From contig NZ_BMVY01000024.1 of NCBI RefSeq assembly GCF_014650955.1, forward strand, positions 62,001 to 126,000: a stretch of DNA of 64,000 nucleotides. The letters are read 5' to 3'. Position numbers and translations under genes: made by a program. The notes beneath the pieces were generated by a model. It made no database searches and was not told where the DNA came from. It worked only from the letters and a program-made list of their open reading frames with translations. Origin of the DNA: Streptomyces tauricus. GTDB lineage: Bacteria; Actinomycetota; Actinomycetes; Streptomycetales; Streptomycetaceae. Positions 1 through 9,300 of this stretch are shown one piece after another; position 1 is the first letter of the stretch, and every line of letters starts with the position of its first letter.

Positions 1-1
1 C

Positions 2-391
2 CTGGCGCTGGGCACCGTACCGGCTCCGCGGGCGGGGACCGCGTCGTCGGTCCTGGAGACCGGGGCGGAGTTCGGTGGGGCGCTGGGGATGGCGCTGCTG
101 GGGTCGATCGGTACGGCGGTGTACCGGCACGAGATGCCGGCCTCCGCGTCGGGTGGGGCGCGCGAGACGCTCGGCGCGGCGCTCGCCGAGGCCCGGCTTC
201 CGCCCGGCCGGGCGGGCGAATCGCTGGCGTCGGCGGCGCGAGACGCGTTCACGAGCGGGATGCAGGCGGCGGCGGTCGCGGGGACGCTGCTTCTGCTGGC
301 CGCGTCAGCGCTGGCCGCGACGACGCTGCGCGAGCTATGCCCCCAAAACCCGGATCCCGCCCCCGCCGCCCCTACCCATTCCCGTCACTAA
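2..391 (+). CDS. MFS drug-efflux transporter, C-terminal part (5' end outside window)
   Basis: The frame is open from the first bases and runs about 129 codons to a stop. It reads as the last part of a major facilitator superfamily exporter of the DHA2 (14-helix, EmrB/QacA-like) type. A G-A-x-S-S-V-L-E-T-G-A-E-F-G-G-A-L-G stretch at residues 13-30 and the following LLGSIGTAVYR are typical of the last loops of these proteins. A final hydrophobic helix (MQAAAVAGTLLLLAASALAA) is followed by a short polar tail. The inferred role is proton-driven export of a small toxic molecule; the substrate cannot be told from this fragment. No regulator is visible because the gene begins outside the window. 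Confidence 0.8.
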   Translation: MALGTVPAPRAGTASSVLETGAEFGGALGMALLGSIGTAVYRHEMPASASGGARETLGAALAEARLPPGRAGESLASAARDAFTSGMQAAAVAGTLLLLAASALAATTLRELCPQNPDPAPAAPTHSRH

Positions 392-420
392 CGCAGGGGC
401 TCCGCCCCCGCACCCCCATT

Positions 421-562
421 GCGCAGTTCCCCGCGCCCCTAAAAACCACCCAGGGGCGCTTGCTTTCAGGGGGCGCGGGGAACGGCGCAGTCTTTTCGCC
501 TTTAGGGGCGCGGGGAACGGCGCAGTCTTTTGTCTTTAGGGGCGCGGGGAACGGCGCAATCC
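421..562. repeat. Intergenic repeat array: one inverted and three direct copies of a 34-35-bp unit
   Basis: Three direct copies begin near 470, 505 and 539. Each has the core GGGGCGCGGGGAACGGCGCA, followed in the first two by GTCTTTT and a short A/T-richer linker. An inverted copy lies at 421-445 (GCGCAGTTCCCCGCGCCCCT then AAAAA). Copies 0 and 1 can pair into a long stem, so the unit may end transcription of the upstream MFS gene. The same unit recurs at 21320-21445. Short GC-rich intergenic repeats of this kind are, from memory, common in Streptomyces; no function is assigned here. The remaining bases up to serA are G-rich without a gene. Confidence 0.8.
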
Positions 563-653
563 TTGAGGCCCGCCCGCCCCCCGAAGCCGCAGACGGACGA
601 CGGGGGCGGGGGTCCGGGGGCGGCAGCCCCCCCCCCGGGGGACGGGGTCGGTG

Positions 654-2243
654 TCAGGCCAGGTTGACCGAACGCGCCTGCGTCGCGCCGATCTCTTCCG
701 CCAGCTCCGTCAGGACCGGCTGCGGAACCGTGTCGTCCACCGTAAGAACGGCGAGCGCCTCGCCACCGACATCCGCCCGGGCAACCTGCATACCCGCGAT
801 GTTGATCCCCGCCTCACCGAGGATCCGGCCGAGCGCACCGACCACACCGGGACGGTCGGCGTAGTTGAGGACGACCATGTGATCGGCGAGCGCCAGATCC
901 ACGTCGTACTCACCGACGGCGACGATCTTCTGGTGGTGCTTGGGACCGGCGAGCGTACCGGAGACCGAGACCTCCTGGCCGTCGCTGAGGGTGCCGCGCA
1001 CCGTGACCACGTTCCGGTGGTCCGAGGACTCCGAGCTGGTCGTCAGCCGTACCTCGACGCCACGCTCCTGCGCGAACAGCGGGGCGTTGACGTACGACAC
1101 GGTCTCGTCGACGACGTCCTCGAAGACGCCCTTGAGCGCGGAGAGTTCGAGCACCTTGACGTCGTGCTGGGTGATCTCGCCGTACACCTCGACGTCGAGG
1201 CGGACCGCGACCTCGCCCGCGAGCGCGGTGAAGATACGGCCGAGCTTCTCGGCGAGCGGCAGACCCGGCTTGACGTCCTCGGCGATGACCCCGCCCTGGA
1301 CGTTCACCGCGTCCGGGACCAGCTCACCGGCGAGGGCGAGCCGCACCGAGCGGGCGACGGCGATGCCGGCCTTCTCCTGTGCCTCGTCCGTGGACGCGCC
1401 GAGGTGCGGGGTGCAGACGACCTGGTCGAGCTCGAAGAGCGGGGAGTCCGTGCAGGGCTCCTTCGCGTACACGTCGAGGCCGGCGCCGGCGACCCGGCCC
1501 TCCTTGAGCGCGGAGTACAGCGCGACCTCGTCGACGATCCCGCCGCGCGCGGCGTTGACGATCCGCACGGACGGCTTGACCTTGTGCAGCGCCTCGTCGC
1601 CGATGAGACCGAGGGTCTCGGGCGTCTTCGGCAGGTGGACGGTGATGAAGTCGGAGACTTCGAGCAGCTCGTCCAGCGAGAGGACCTTGACGCCCATCTG
1701 CGCGGCTCGCGCGGGCTGTACGTAGGGGTCGTAGGCGACGACCTTCATACCGAAGGCCGACATGCGCTGGGCGACGAGCGCGCCGATACGGCCGAGGCCC
1801 ACGACACCGAGGGTCTTCTCCGCGAGCTCGACACCCGTGTACTTGCTGCGCTTCCACTCGCCGTTCTTCAGGGCCGTGTTGGCCTGCGGAATGTGGCGGG
1901 CGGTGGCGAGCAGCAGGCCGCAGGCCAGCTCGGCCGCGGTCACGATGTTCGACGTGGGGGCGTTGACGACCATGACGCCGGCCTTGGTGGCGGCGGAGAC
2001 GTCGACGTTGTCCAGGCCGACGCCGGCTCGTGCGACGACCTTCAGCTTCTTCGCGGCGGCGACGGCCTCGGCGTCGACCTTCGTCGCGGAGCGGATCAGG
2101 ATCGCGTCGACGTCGGCGATGGCGGGCAGCAACTCGGCGCGGTCGCCGCCGTTGCAGTGCCGGATCTCGAAGTCCGGGCCCAGTGCGTCCACGGTCGCGG
2201 GCGACAGTTCTTCAGCGATGAGTACGACAGGTTTCGAGCTCAC
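654..2243 (-). CDS. serA: D-3-phosphoglycerate dehydrogenase
   Basis: SerA oxidises 3-phosphoglycerate to 3-phosphohydroxypyruvate with NAD+, the first step of serine synthesis in the cytoplasm. The 529-residue protein has the long actinobacterial (type I) layout: a substrate- and NAD-binding dehydrogenase core with the Rossmann motif GLGRIGALV, the catalytic Arg in NAARGGIVDE, the Glu in YAKEPCTDSP and the His in CTPHLGAST, then an intervening (ASB) domain and a C-terminal ACT domain starting near YADRPGVVGALG, where serine feedback is expected. I start at the GTG giving VSSKPVVLIAEEL, because GAGGAC lies just upstream; the longer open frame lacks family similarity. It lies downstream of ilvC on the same strand, separated by a 330-bp gap with a terminator. 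Confidence 0.97.
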   Translation of the reverse strand: MSSKPVVLIAEELSPATVDALGPDFEIRHCNGGDRAELLPAIADVDAILIRSATKVDAEAVAAAKKLKVVARAGVGLDNVDVSAATKAGVMVVNAPTSNIVTAAELACGLLLATARHIPQANTALKNGEWKRSKYTGVELAEKTLGVVGLGRIGALVAQRMSAFGMKVVAYDPYVQPARAAQMGVKVLSLDELLEVSDFITVHLPKTPETLGLIGDEALHKVKPSVRIVNAARGGIVDEVALYSALKEGRVAGAGLDVYAKEPCTDSPLFELDQVVCTPHLGASTDEAQEKAGIAVARSVRLALAGELVPDAVNVQGGVIAEDVKPGLPLAEKLGRIFTALAGEVAVRLDVEVYGEITQHDVKVLELSALKGVFEDVVDETVSYVNAPLFAQERGVEVRLTTSSESSDHRNVVTVRGTLSDGQEVSVSGTLAGPKHHQKIVAVGEYDVDLALADHMVVLNYADRPGVVGALGRILGEAGINIAGMQVARADVGGEALAVLTVDDTVPQPVLTELAEEIGATQARSVNLA

Positions 2244-2523
2244 GTGAGTCCTCACAAGTCCATTGCGGACGGCCGTCCCGACGGCCGCAGGCGGTGAAGG
2301 ATTGCCGCGTGGAAGACGCACGACGCTGTGGGCCCGACGCGTATGTAGTGCTGCAGTCTAGTGGCGACGCGCCGTGTTCACGCGCCTCCGCAGAAGGATC
2401 ACCCGCACGTGCACATCAGCGCGCGCCTTCAGCCCCTGGCCCCCGCGCCCTTGAGGCTGTGGGGGAGTTCGAGGAGCGGGGTCCGGGGCGGAGCCCCGTG
2501 GCGGCACTACGGACATACAGGCA
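2244..2523. other. Non-coding region upstream of serA
   Basis: Together with the ilvC terminator this forms a 330-bp gap. I see no credible gene: open frames here have poor codon use. It should hold the serA promoter, and a purine-rich GAGGAC precedes the GTG start. A G-rich stretch near 2460-2505 contains a self-complementary GGGGCGGAGCCCC element. No leader peptide or riboswitch was recognised. Confidence 0.5.
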
Positions 2524-2562
2524 CGGCCGCGGCATCGGGGCGGCACCCCGACACCACGGCCG
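2524..2562 (-). terminator. Probable terminator after ilvC
   Basis: A 17-bp stem, perfect apart from G-U wobbles, closes a 5-base loop a few bases downstream of the ilvC stop codon. There is no long U tract, which is usual for Streptomyces terminators. It separates the ilv genes from serA. Confidence 0.7.
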
Positions 2563-2573
2563 AACCGACGGAG

Positions 2574-3572
2574 TCACTCGTCGTCGTTGACCCACGACAT
2601 CAGCTTGCGCAGTTCCTTGCCGGTGGTCTCCAGCAGGGACTCCGCGTCCGCCGTCTTGTACTCGTTGTACTTCTTCAGACCGCCGTGGTACTCGTCCATC
2701 CACGCCTGGGCGAAGGTGCCGTCCTGGATCTCGGCGAGGACCTTCTTCATCTCGGCCTTGGTGGCGTCCGTGATGATCCGCGGGCCGGTGACGTAGTCGC
2801 CCCACTCGGCGGTCTCGGAGATCGACCAGCGCATCTTCTCCAGGCCGCCCTCGTACATGAGGTCGACGATGAGCTTCAGCTCGTGCAGGCACTCGAAGTA
2901 CGCGATCTCCGGCTGGTAACCGGCCTCGGTCAGCGTCTCGAAGCCCGCCTTGACCAGCGCGGCCGTACCACCGCAGAGGACGGCCTGCTCACCGAACAGG
3001 TCGGTCTCGGTCTCCTCGGTGAAGGTCGTCTTGATGACGCCGGCGCGGGTGCCGCCGATGCCCTTCGCGTACGAGAGGGCCAGCTCGAAGCCGTTGCCGG
3101 TCGCGTCCTGCTCGACGGCCGCGATACACGGGACGCCGCGGCCCTCCTCGTACTGGCGGCGGACCAGGTGGCCCGGACCCTTGGGGGCGACCATGCAGAC
3201 GTCGACGCCGGCCGGGGGCTTGATGAAGCCGAAGCGGATGTTCAGGCCGTGGCCGAAGAACAGCGCGTCGCCGTCCTTCAGGTTGTCCTTGATGGACTCC
3301 TCGTAGACCTGGGCCTGGATCGGGTCCGGCACCAGGATCATGATGACGTCGGCCTCGGCGGCGGCCTCCGAGGGGGTCACCACGCGCAGGCCCTGCTCCT
3401 CGGCCTTGGCCTTGGACTTGGAGCCCTCGTGCAGACCGACCCGGACGTCGACGCCCGAGTCACGGAGCGACAGCGCATGGGCGTGGCCCTGACTGCCGTA
3501 ACCGATGACCGCGACCTTGCGGCCCTGGATGATGGACAGGTCGGCGTCAGCGTCGTAGAACAGCTCGGCCAC
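2574..3572 (-). CDS. ilvC: Ketol-acid reductoisomerase (class I, NADP+)
   Basis: IlvC isomerises and reduces 2-acetolactate or 2-aceto-2-hydroxybutyrate to the dihydroxy acids of valine/leucine and isoleucine synthesis, using NADPH and Mg2+. The 332-residue protein has the Rossmann motif GYGSQGHAHALSL near residues 22-34, the KGPGHLVRRQYEEGRG segment, and the conserved knotted C-terminal domain with ETETDLFGEQAVLCGG and the acidic metal ligands. The length fits short-form class I enzymes. I start at the GTG of VAELFYDADADLS because AAGGAG is well placed upstream; 13 extra upstream codons are ignored. It follows ilvN by 141 bases that contain a hairpin, so it may share the ilvB transcript or have its own promoter. 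Confidence 0.97.
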   Translation of the reverse strand: MAELFYDADADLSIIQGRKVAVIGYGSQGHAHALSLRDSGVDVRVGLHEGSKSKAKAEEQGLRVVTPSEAAAEADVIMILVPDPIQAQVYEESIKDNLKDGDALFFGHGLNIRFGFIKPPAGVDVCMVAPKGPGHLVRRQYEEGRGVPCIAAVEQDATGNGFELALSYAKGIGGTRAGVIKTTFTEETETDLFGEQAVLCGGTAALVKAGFETLTEAGYQPEIAYFECLHELKLIVDLMYEGGLEKMRWSISETAEWGDYVTGPRIITDATKAEMKKVLAEIQDGTFAQAWMDEYHGGLKKYNEYKTADAESLLETTGKELRKLMSWVNDDE

Positions 3573-3654
3573 TTTGGGTTCTCTCCTTGGTGTGCAGGTG
3601 TTGCGTCCCACCGTATGCCGGAGGGATGGGGGGAAGTTCCGGGGTCTCGGAATG

Positions 3655-3682
3655 CGGGCGGCCGACGGTCGGCGACCGCCCG
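3655..3682 (-). other. Hairpin between ilvN and ilvC
   Basis: Two nested GC-rich inverted repeats (CGGGCG/CGCCCG and GCCGAC/GTCGGC on the transcribed strand) lie in the 141-base spacer between ilvN and ilvC. It could be a partial terminator or a processing/stability element that lets ilvC be expressed at a level different from ilvBN. This is inference from structure only. Confidence 0.4.
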
Positions 3683-3713
3683 TTTCCGGTCGTACTTCAG
3701 TCGTTCACGCGGA

Positions 3714-4241
3714 CTACGCGGACCGCTCCAGGGCCCGCAGGGACCGGTCGGTGATCGAGCGGGAGCCGCGGCCGATGGCGATCGTGCCGGACTGGACCAG
3801 CTCCTTGATGCCGAACGGCTCCAGCATCTTGAGCATGGCCTCCAGCTTGTCGGCGCCGCCGGTGGCCTCGATGGTGACGGCCTCCGGGGAGACGTCGACG
3901 GTCTTGGCGCGGAACAGCTGGACGATCTCGACGATCTGGGAGCGCGTCTCGTTGTCGGCGCGCACCTTCACCAGAACGAGTTCGCGCTGAACGGCCGCGC
4001 CGGGTTCCAGCTCGACGATCTTCAGCACGTTGACGAGCTTGTTGAGCTGCTTGGTGACCTGTTCGAGCGGGAGTGCCTCGATCACGTTCACCACGATGGT
4101 GATGCGCGAGATGTCGGGGTGCTCGGTGACACCGACCGCCAGCGAGTCGATGTTGAAGCCGCGGCGGGAGAACAGGGCGGTGATCCGGGCGAGGACACCG
4201 GGCTTGTTCTCCACCAGGACGGAGAGCGTGTGCTTGGACAT
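3714..4241 (-). CDS. ilvN: Acetolactate synthase regulatory (small) subunit
   Basis: This 175-residue protein is the regulatory partner of IlvB. It starts MSKHTLSVLVENKPGVLARI, the first strand and helix of an N-terminal ACT domain that binds valine and confers feedback inhibition, and it carries the C-terminal domain of the IlvH/IlvN family (VELFRAKTVDVSPEA-type region near residues 105-120). The size fits the 160-175-residue family. It lies 26 bases downstream of ilvB on the same strand, so the two are almost certainly co-transcribed under the ilvB attenuator. The ATG at 4241 is preceded by AAAGGAAG. Confidence 0.97.
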   Translation of the reverse strand: MSKHTLSVLVENKPGVLARITALFSRRGFNIDSLAVGVTEHPDISRITIVVNVIEALPLEQVTKQLNKLVNVLKIVELEPGAAVQRELVLVKVRADNETRSQIVEIVQLFRAKTVDVSPEAVTIEATGGADKLEAMLKMLEPFGIKELVQSGTIAIGRGSRSITDRSLRALERSA

Positions 4242-4267
4242 GGGTCTGCTTCCTTTACCTACGGCTC

Positions 4268-6118
4268 TCAGTCGTCTTCGTTGTCGCCGAAGTCGGGGCG
4301 GACGTCACGGGCGGCCAGGATCTCGTCGTTCGAGGTGCCGGCGGCGACCATCGGCCACACCATGGCGTCCTCGTGGACGATGAAGTCGATCACGACGGGA
4401 CGGTCGTTGACCGAGTTCGCCTCCTCGATGACCTTGTCCAGGTCGTCCGGCGACTCGCAGCGGATCGCGTAGCAGCCCATGGCCTCCGACAGCTTCACGA
4501 AGTCGGGGACGCGGGTGCCGGCGCTGGGCTCGGTGCCGGTGGCTCCGGGGCCGGAGTGCAGCACGGTGTTGGAGTAGCGCTGGTTGTAGAAGAGGCTCTG
4601 CCACTGGCGGACCATGCCGAGGGCGCCGTTGTTGATGATGGCGACCTTGATCGGGATGTTGTTCAGGGCGCAGGTGGTGAGTTCCTGATTGGTCATCTGG
4701 AAGCAGCCGTCGCCGTCGATCGCCCAGACCGTACGGTCCGGCGCGCCGGCCTTGGCGCCCATCGCGGCCGGCACCGCGTACCCCATGGTCCCGGCGCCGC
4801 CGGAGTTCAGCCAGGTCGACGGCTTCTCGTACTCGATGAACTGCGCGGCCCACATCTGGTGCTGGCCGACGCCCGCCGTGAAGATGGTGCCTTCCGGGGC
4901 GAGCTGTCCGATGCGCTCGATGACGTTCTGCGGGGAGAGCGAGCCGTTGTCCGGCTGGTCGTAGCCGAGCGGGTAGGTCTCGCGCCAGCGGTCGAGGTCC
5001 TTCCACCAGGCGGTGTAGTCGCCGGGGTGGCCGTCGCTGTGCTCCTTCTGCACCGCCTGGATCAGGTCGGCGATGACCTCGCGGGCGTCTCCGACGATCG
5101 GCACGTCGGCGGCGCGGTTCTTGCCGATCTCGGCCGGGTCGATATCGGCGTGGACGATCTTCGCGTGCGGGGCGAAGCTGTCCAGCTTGCCGGTGACGCG
5201 GTCGTCGAAGCGGGCTCCGAGGGCGACGATCAGGTCGGCCTTCTGCAGCGCGGTGACGGCGGTGACCGAACCGTGCATGCCCGGCATTCCCACGTGCAGC
5301 GGGTGGCTGTCGGGGAATGCGCCGAGCGCCATCAGGGTGGTGGTGACGGGCGCTCCGGTGAGTTCTGCGAGGACCTTCAGTTCGGCGGTGGCACCGGCCT
5401 TGGTGACGCCGCCGCCGACGTAGAGGACGGGCCGCTTCGACTGGGTGATCAGCCGGGCCGCCTCGCGGATCTGCTTGGCGTGCGGCTTGGTGACCGGGCG
5501 GTAGCCGGGCAGGTCCATGACCGGCGGCCAGGAGAAGGTGGTCCTGGCCTGGAGGATGTCCTTGGGGATGTCGACCAGGACCGGCCCGGGACGGCCGCTG
5601 GAGGCGATGTGGAATGCCTGCGCGATCGCCTGGGGGATGTCCTCCGCCCTGGTGACCAGGAAGCTGTGCTTGGTGATCGGCATGGTGATGCCGACGATGT
5701 CCGCCTCCTGGAAGGCGTCCGTACCGATCGCCTTGGACACGACCTGCCCGGTGATCGCGACCAGCGGCACGGAGTCCATGTGGGCGTCCGCGATCGGGGT
5801 GACCAGGTTGGTGGCGCCCGGCCCGGACGTCGCCATGCACACGCCGACCTTGCCGGTGGCCTGCGCGTACCCGGTGGCCGCGTGGCCCGCGCCCTGCTCG
5901 TGGCGGACCAGCACGTGCCGCACCCGCTTGGAGTCCATCAGCGGGTCGTACGCCGGAAGGATGGTGCCGCCGGGAATGCCGAATACCGTGTCGGCCCCGA
6001 CCTCCTCAAGAGAGCGGACGAGGGACTGCGCTCCCGTCACCTGCTCGGGGGCGGACTGTTGTCCTCCGGAACGGGGCCGCGGCTGCGGGTGGTGGGCCCC
6101 GGTGGCCTGCTCGGTCAT
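4268..6118 (-). CDS. ilvB: Acetolactate synthase catalytic (large) subunit
   Basis: IlvB is the thiamine-diphosphate enzyme that condenses two pyruvates to 2-acetolactate, or pyruvate plus 2-oxobutyrate for isoleucine. The 616-residue protein shows the N-terminal TPP-enzyme signature GIPGGTILPAYDPL, the catalytic Glu in VRHEQGAGHAA, the central FAD-binding domain and the ThDP-Mg motif IDGDGCFQMTNQEL...IINN near residues 470-500. A polar tail of about 30 residues precedes the first domain. Two ATGs lie six bases apart; I prefer the second (MTEQATGAHH) because the purine-rich GAGAAG is better spaced from it. It is the first gene of ilvB-ilvN-ilvC and has a 170-base leader with attenuator and leader peptide. 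Confidence 0.97.
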   Translation of the reverse strand: MTEQATGAHHPQPRPRSGGQQSAPEQVTGAQSLVRSLEEVGADTVFGIPGGTILPAYDPLMDSKRVRHVLVRHEQGAGHAATGYAQATGKVGVCMATSGPGATNLVTPIADAHMDSVPLVAITGQVVSKAIGTDAFQEADIVGITMPITKHSFLVTRAEDIPQAIAQAFHIASSGRPGPVLVDIPKDILQARTTFSWPPVMDLPGYRPVTKPHAKQIREAARLITQSKRPVLYVGGGVTKAGATAELKVLAELTGAPVTTTLMALGAFPDSHPLHVGMPGMHGSVTAVTALQKADLIVALGARFDDRVTGKLDSFAPHAKIVHADIDPAEIGKNRAADVPIVGDAREVIADLIQAVQKEHSDGHPGDYTAWWKDLDRWRETYPLGYDQPDNGSLSPQNVIERIGQLAPEGTIFTAGVGQHQMWAAQFIEYEKPSTWLNSGGAGTMGYAVPAAMGAKAGAPDRTVWAIDGDGCFQMTNQELTTCALNNIPIKVAIINNGALGMVRQWQSLFYNQRYSNTVLHSGPGATGTEPSAGTRVPDFVKLSEAMGCYAIRCESPDDLDKVIEEANSVNDRPVVIDFIVHEDAMVWPMVAAGTSNDEILAARDVRPDFGDNEDD

Positions 6119-6198
6119 CGGCATTCTCTTCTCGATGCTGAGGGTTTTTGCGAGTTTTGAGCGGTGTGCGGTTACTGATCGACAGTCACTGGTGCAAC

Positions 6199-6232
6199 AA
6201 AAAACCCCTCGTGCCGTGAGGCAAGCGAGGGG
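6199..6232 (-). terminator. Transcription attenuator of the ilvBNC operon
   Basis: On the transcribed strand the arms CCCCTCG and CGAGGGG close a 14-base loop and are followed directly by a run of six U, a true intrinsic terminator. It lies between the ilvB leader peptide and the ilvB start, where a reading-through terminator is expected in amino-acid attenuation. When ribosomes stall at the Ile/Leu/Val codons of the leader peptide, an alternative pairing should prevent this hairpin; that pairing is inferred, not demonstrated. Confidence 0.88.
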
Positions 6233-6288
6233 AGCGCGTCGGGTGCGTTAGCGGGGACTTCCGGGTCATCGATCCGGTGCTTCCCAGC

Positions 6289-6330
6289 TCAGCCGACGCG
6301 CTTTCCAAGTACGAGAATTCGGGTGCGCAT
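6289..6330 (-). CDS. ilvB leader peptide (MRTRILVLGKRVG)
   Basis: This 13-codon gene lies about 170 bases upstream of ilvB on the same strand. It reads Met-Arg-Thr-Arg-Ile-Leu-Val-Leu-Gly-Lys-Arg-Val-Gly-stop, so five of its codons call for isoleucine, leucine or valine, and four of these are consecutive (residues 5-8). A strong GGGGGGAGG ribosome binding site sits nine bases before the ATG. The intrinsic terminator at 6199-6232 follows about 55 bases later. Together these are the parts of a classical ribosome-mediated attenuator: shortage of charged Ile/Leu/Val tRNA should stall the ribosome and let transcription enter ilvB. Leader-peptide control of ilvB is known in actinobacteria; the mechanism here is inferred from sequence. 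Confidence 0.92.
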   Translation of the reverse strand: MRTRILVLGKRVG

Positions 6331-6363
6331 GGCACAGACCCTCCCCCCGGCACGCTGTGCGTG

Positions 6364-9300
6364 TCAAGTGGGTGGGACGGGAGTCTCATTATGTGAGCGG
6401 AGCGCGATACCGGTTCCATACCCTCCCGAGGCGGCACCCGCCGCATACGCACTGGTGCCCCCACCTGCGAAGACACCGCTGCCAACACCTCCTGCGAAGA
6501 CGGGCTCGGCGGGGCCGTGGGGCACGGCGTAGGCGCCGCCGGCGAGCGCTCGGCGCATTCTGTACTCGTCCAGCGGTCCGGAGAAGGCCACGCCCTGTCC
6601 ATGGGTGCAGCCCATCGACCGCAGGGCGACGACCTGCTCGGGCAGATCCACGCCGTCGGCCACGGACTGCAGCCCCAGGTCGTTGGCGATGCGCAGCAGT
6701 CCGCTGGTGATCTTGTGGAGCCTGGCCGACTCGACGACCCCCTCGACCAGACCTCGGTCCAGTTTCAGTACGTCGAGGGGCAGCCGGCGCAGCGCGGTGA
6801 TCGTGGCGTACCCGCTGCCGAAGCCCTCCAGGGCGATCCGGACGCCGAGCCGCCTGAGCGCCTTCAGGCGGCGCTCCAGCTCGTCCAGGGAGACCTTGGG
6901 GTCCGTCTCGGCCAGTTCCACGATGAGGCCGCCGGACGGCAGTCCGTGCCGGGTGAGCAGGGCCTCCACGGAACTCAGCGGCATGGAGCGGTCGAGGAGC
7001 CTGCGGGCGGTCATACGGACGGAGACGGGTACGGCGAGCCCGGTGGCCGCGCGCTCGGCGGCCTGTTCGACCGCCTCCTCCAGCATCCAGCGGCCGAGTT
7101 CGGCGGTGCGGTCGCTGTCCTCGGCTACGCGCAGGAACTCGGCGGGCGTGAACAGCACCCCCTGGGCCGAGCGCCAGCGCGCCTGTGCGGCCACCGCGGT
7201 GATCCGGCCGGTGTCCAGGCAGACCACCGGCTGGTGCAGCAGGGCGAACTCGCCGTCGTGCAGGGCGGCGCGCAGCCGGGTGGCCAGCTCCGCCTTGCGG
7301 ACGACGTCCTGCTGCATCTGTGGCACGTACAGCTCGACGCGGCCCTTGCCGGCCGCCTTCGCGCGGTACATCGCCAGGTCGGCGTTGCGCAGCAGTTCGC
7401 CCGCGCCCAGGCCCGGCTCGGAGAAGGACACCCCGATCGAGGCGGCGACCCGGACATCGTTGCCGTCGATGAAGTACGGCTGTGACAAGGTCGTACGCAG
7501 CCGGTCGGCGAGTTCGAAGATGTGGCGCTCGCGCGCGGTGCGGTCACGGGAGCCGTCGCCGACGATCAGGGCCGCGAACTCGTCGCCGCCGAGCCGGGAG
7601 GCGGTGTCCCCCTTCCGGACCGCGTCCTGGAGCCTGCGGGCGGCCTGGACGAGGAGTTCGTCACCGGCCTGGTGGCCGATGGTGTCGTTGACCGCCTTGA
7701 AGCCGTCGAGGTCGATGAAGAGCACGGCGGTGCCGTGGTCGGAGGAGCGGCGGCCGGAGAGCGCCTGTCCGACGCGCTTGGTGAACAGGGCGCGGTTGGG
7801 CAGGTCGGTGAGCGGGTCGTGTTCGGCGTTGTGCTGCAACTGGGCCTGCAGGCGGACCCGTTCGGTCACGTCACGGCTGTTGAAGATGAGGCCGCCGTGG
7901 TGGCGGTTGACGGTCGACTCGACGTTGAGCCAGCCTCCCCCGCTCTCGGTGTCGCCGGACCTGAAGCGGCACTCTATGCGGGTGGTGGGTTCGTCCGCCG
8001 GGTTGGCGGCGAGGAAGCGGCGCACCTCGTGCACCACGCAGCCCAGGTCCTCCGGGTGGATCAGCGTGGCGAGTTCGGAGCCGACCAGCTCCTCGGCGGG
8101 GCGTCCGTAGACCCCGGCCGCGGCCGGGCTGACGTACCGCAGGATGCCGTTCGGTGCGGCGATCATGATGACGTCGCTCGACCCCTGCACCAGGGAGCGG
8201 AAGTGGTTCTCCTTCTGGGCCAGTTCATGGGTGAGGGTGATGTTGTCGACGAGCATGATGCCCTGGCGCACGACGAGGGCGAGCACGACCGTGCCCCCGG
8301 TGACCAGCACGACGCGGTCGACGCTGCGGCCGTTGAGCACGTTGTAGAGAATGCCCAGCGTGCAGACGGCGGCGGCCAGGTAGGGAGTGAGCGCCGCCAG
8401 CGAACTGCTGATGGGCCGACTGAGGGGATACCGGCCGTGACCTCCCTCCTGGAGGGGCACGTGTGCCGGTTGTCCCTGCCGGGGCCCGGGCACGTAGCCG
8501 TACACCACGCGCGTGTGCCCCTCTTCTTCCGTGTGTCCGTGCCCCTGCCCCACCCAGGGGGCGTAGGCGAGCAGCAGTGAGCCGGCGAACCAGCCGGCGT
8601 CGAGCAACTGCCCGGAGCGGTAGTCGTTGTGCAGCAGTGGCGAGGTGAACAGGGCGTCGCACATCACCGTCAGGGCCAGCGCCCCGATCGCGGTGTTCAC
8701 CGCGGAGCGGTTCACCGCCGACCGCTTGAAGTGCAGTGCGAGCACCATGCTCACGAGGGCGATGTCGAGCAGTGGATACGCGAGCGACAGCGCGGTGTGC
8801 GGAACGCTCGGCTCCTCCGCCTTGGCCGCCTGGGCGAGCGCGAGACTCCAGGAGAGCGTGAGCAGCGAGCCGCCGATCAGCCACGCGTCGAGTCCCAGGC
8901 AGACCCAGCCGGCCTTGCTCACCGGCCGTTTGGCGAGGACGAGCAGTCCCACGATGGCCGGTGGGGCGAAGCACAGGAAGAACAGGTCGGCGTAGCTGGG
9001 GCTGGGCATCTCGCTCCGCAGGACTACCTCGTACCAGCCCCAGACGAAGTTGCCCATCGCCCCCATCGCGGAGGAGAGCGAGAAGAGCAGCCATGCGGGT
9101 CGAAAGCGGCTGCGCCGGGTGCGGGCGCAGAGGAAGCAGGAGACGGCCGCGGTGGCGGCCGCCGCGCTCAGCCCGAAGTCGCCCATGATCAGGGCGAGTC
9201 GTGGTGAGCCCCAGCCGAGCGCGGAACCGACGGCGTATCCCGCGCACAGCAGGGCGAGCACGAGTTGCGGCACCATGCCCGACCCGCCCCCGGTGACCTG

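Noticed and set aside
470..562. CRISPR-like array
   Set aside because: The repeats are directly adjacent with only 14-15-base, nearly constant linkers, and no cas gene is present.
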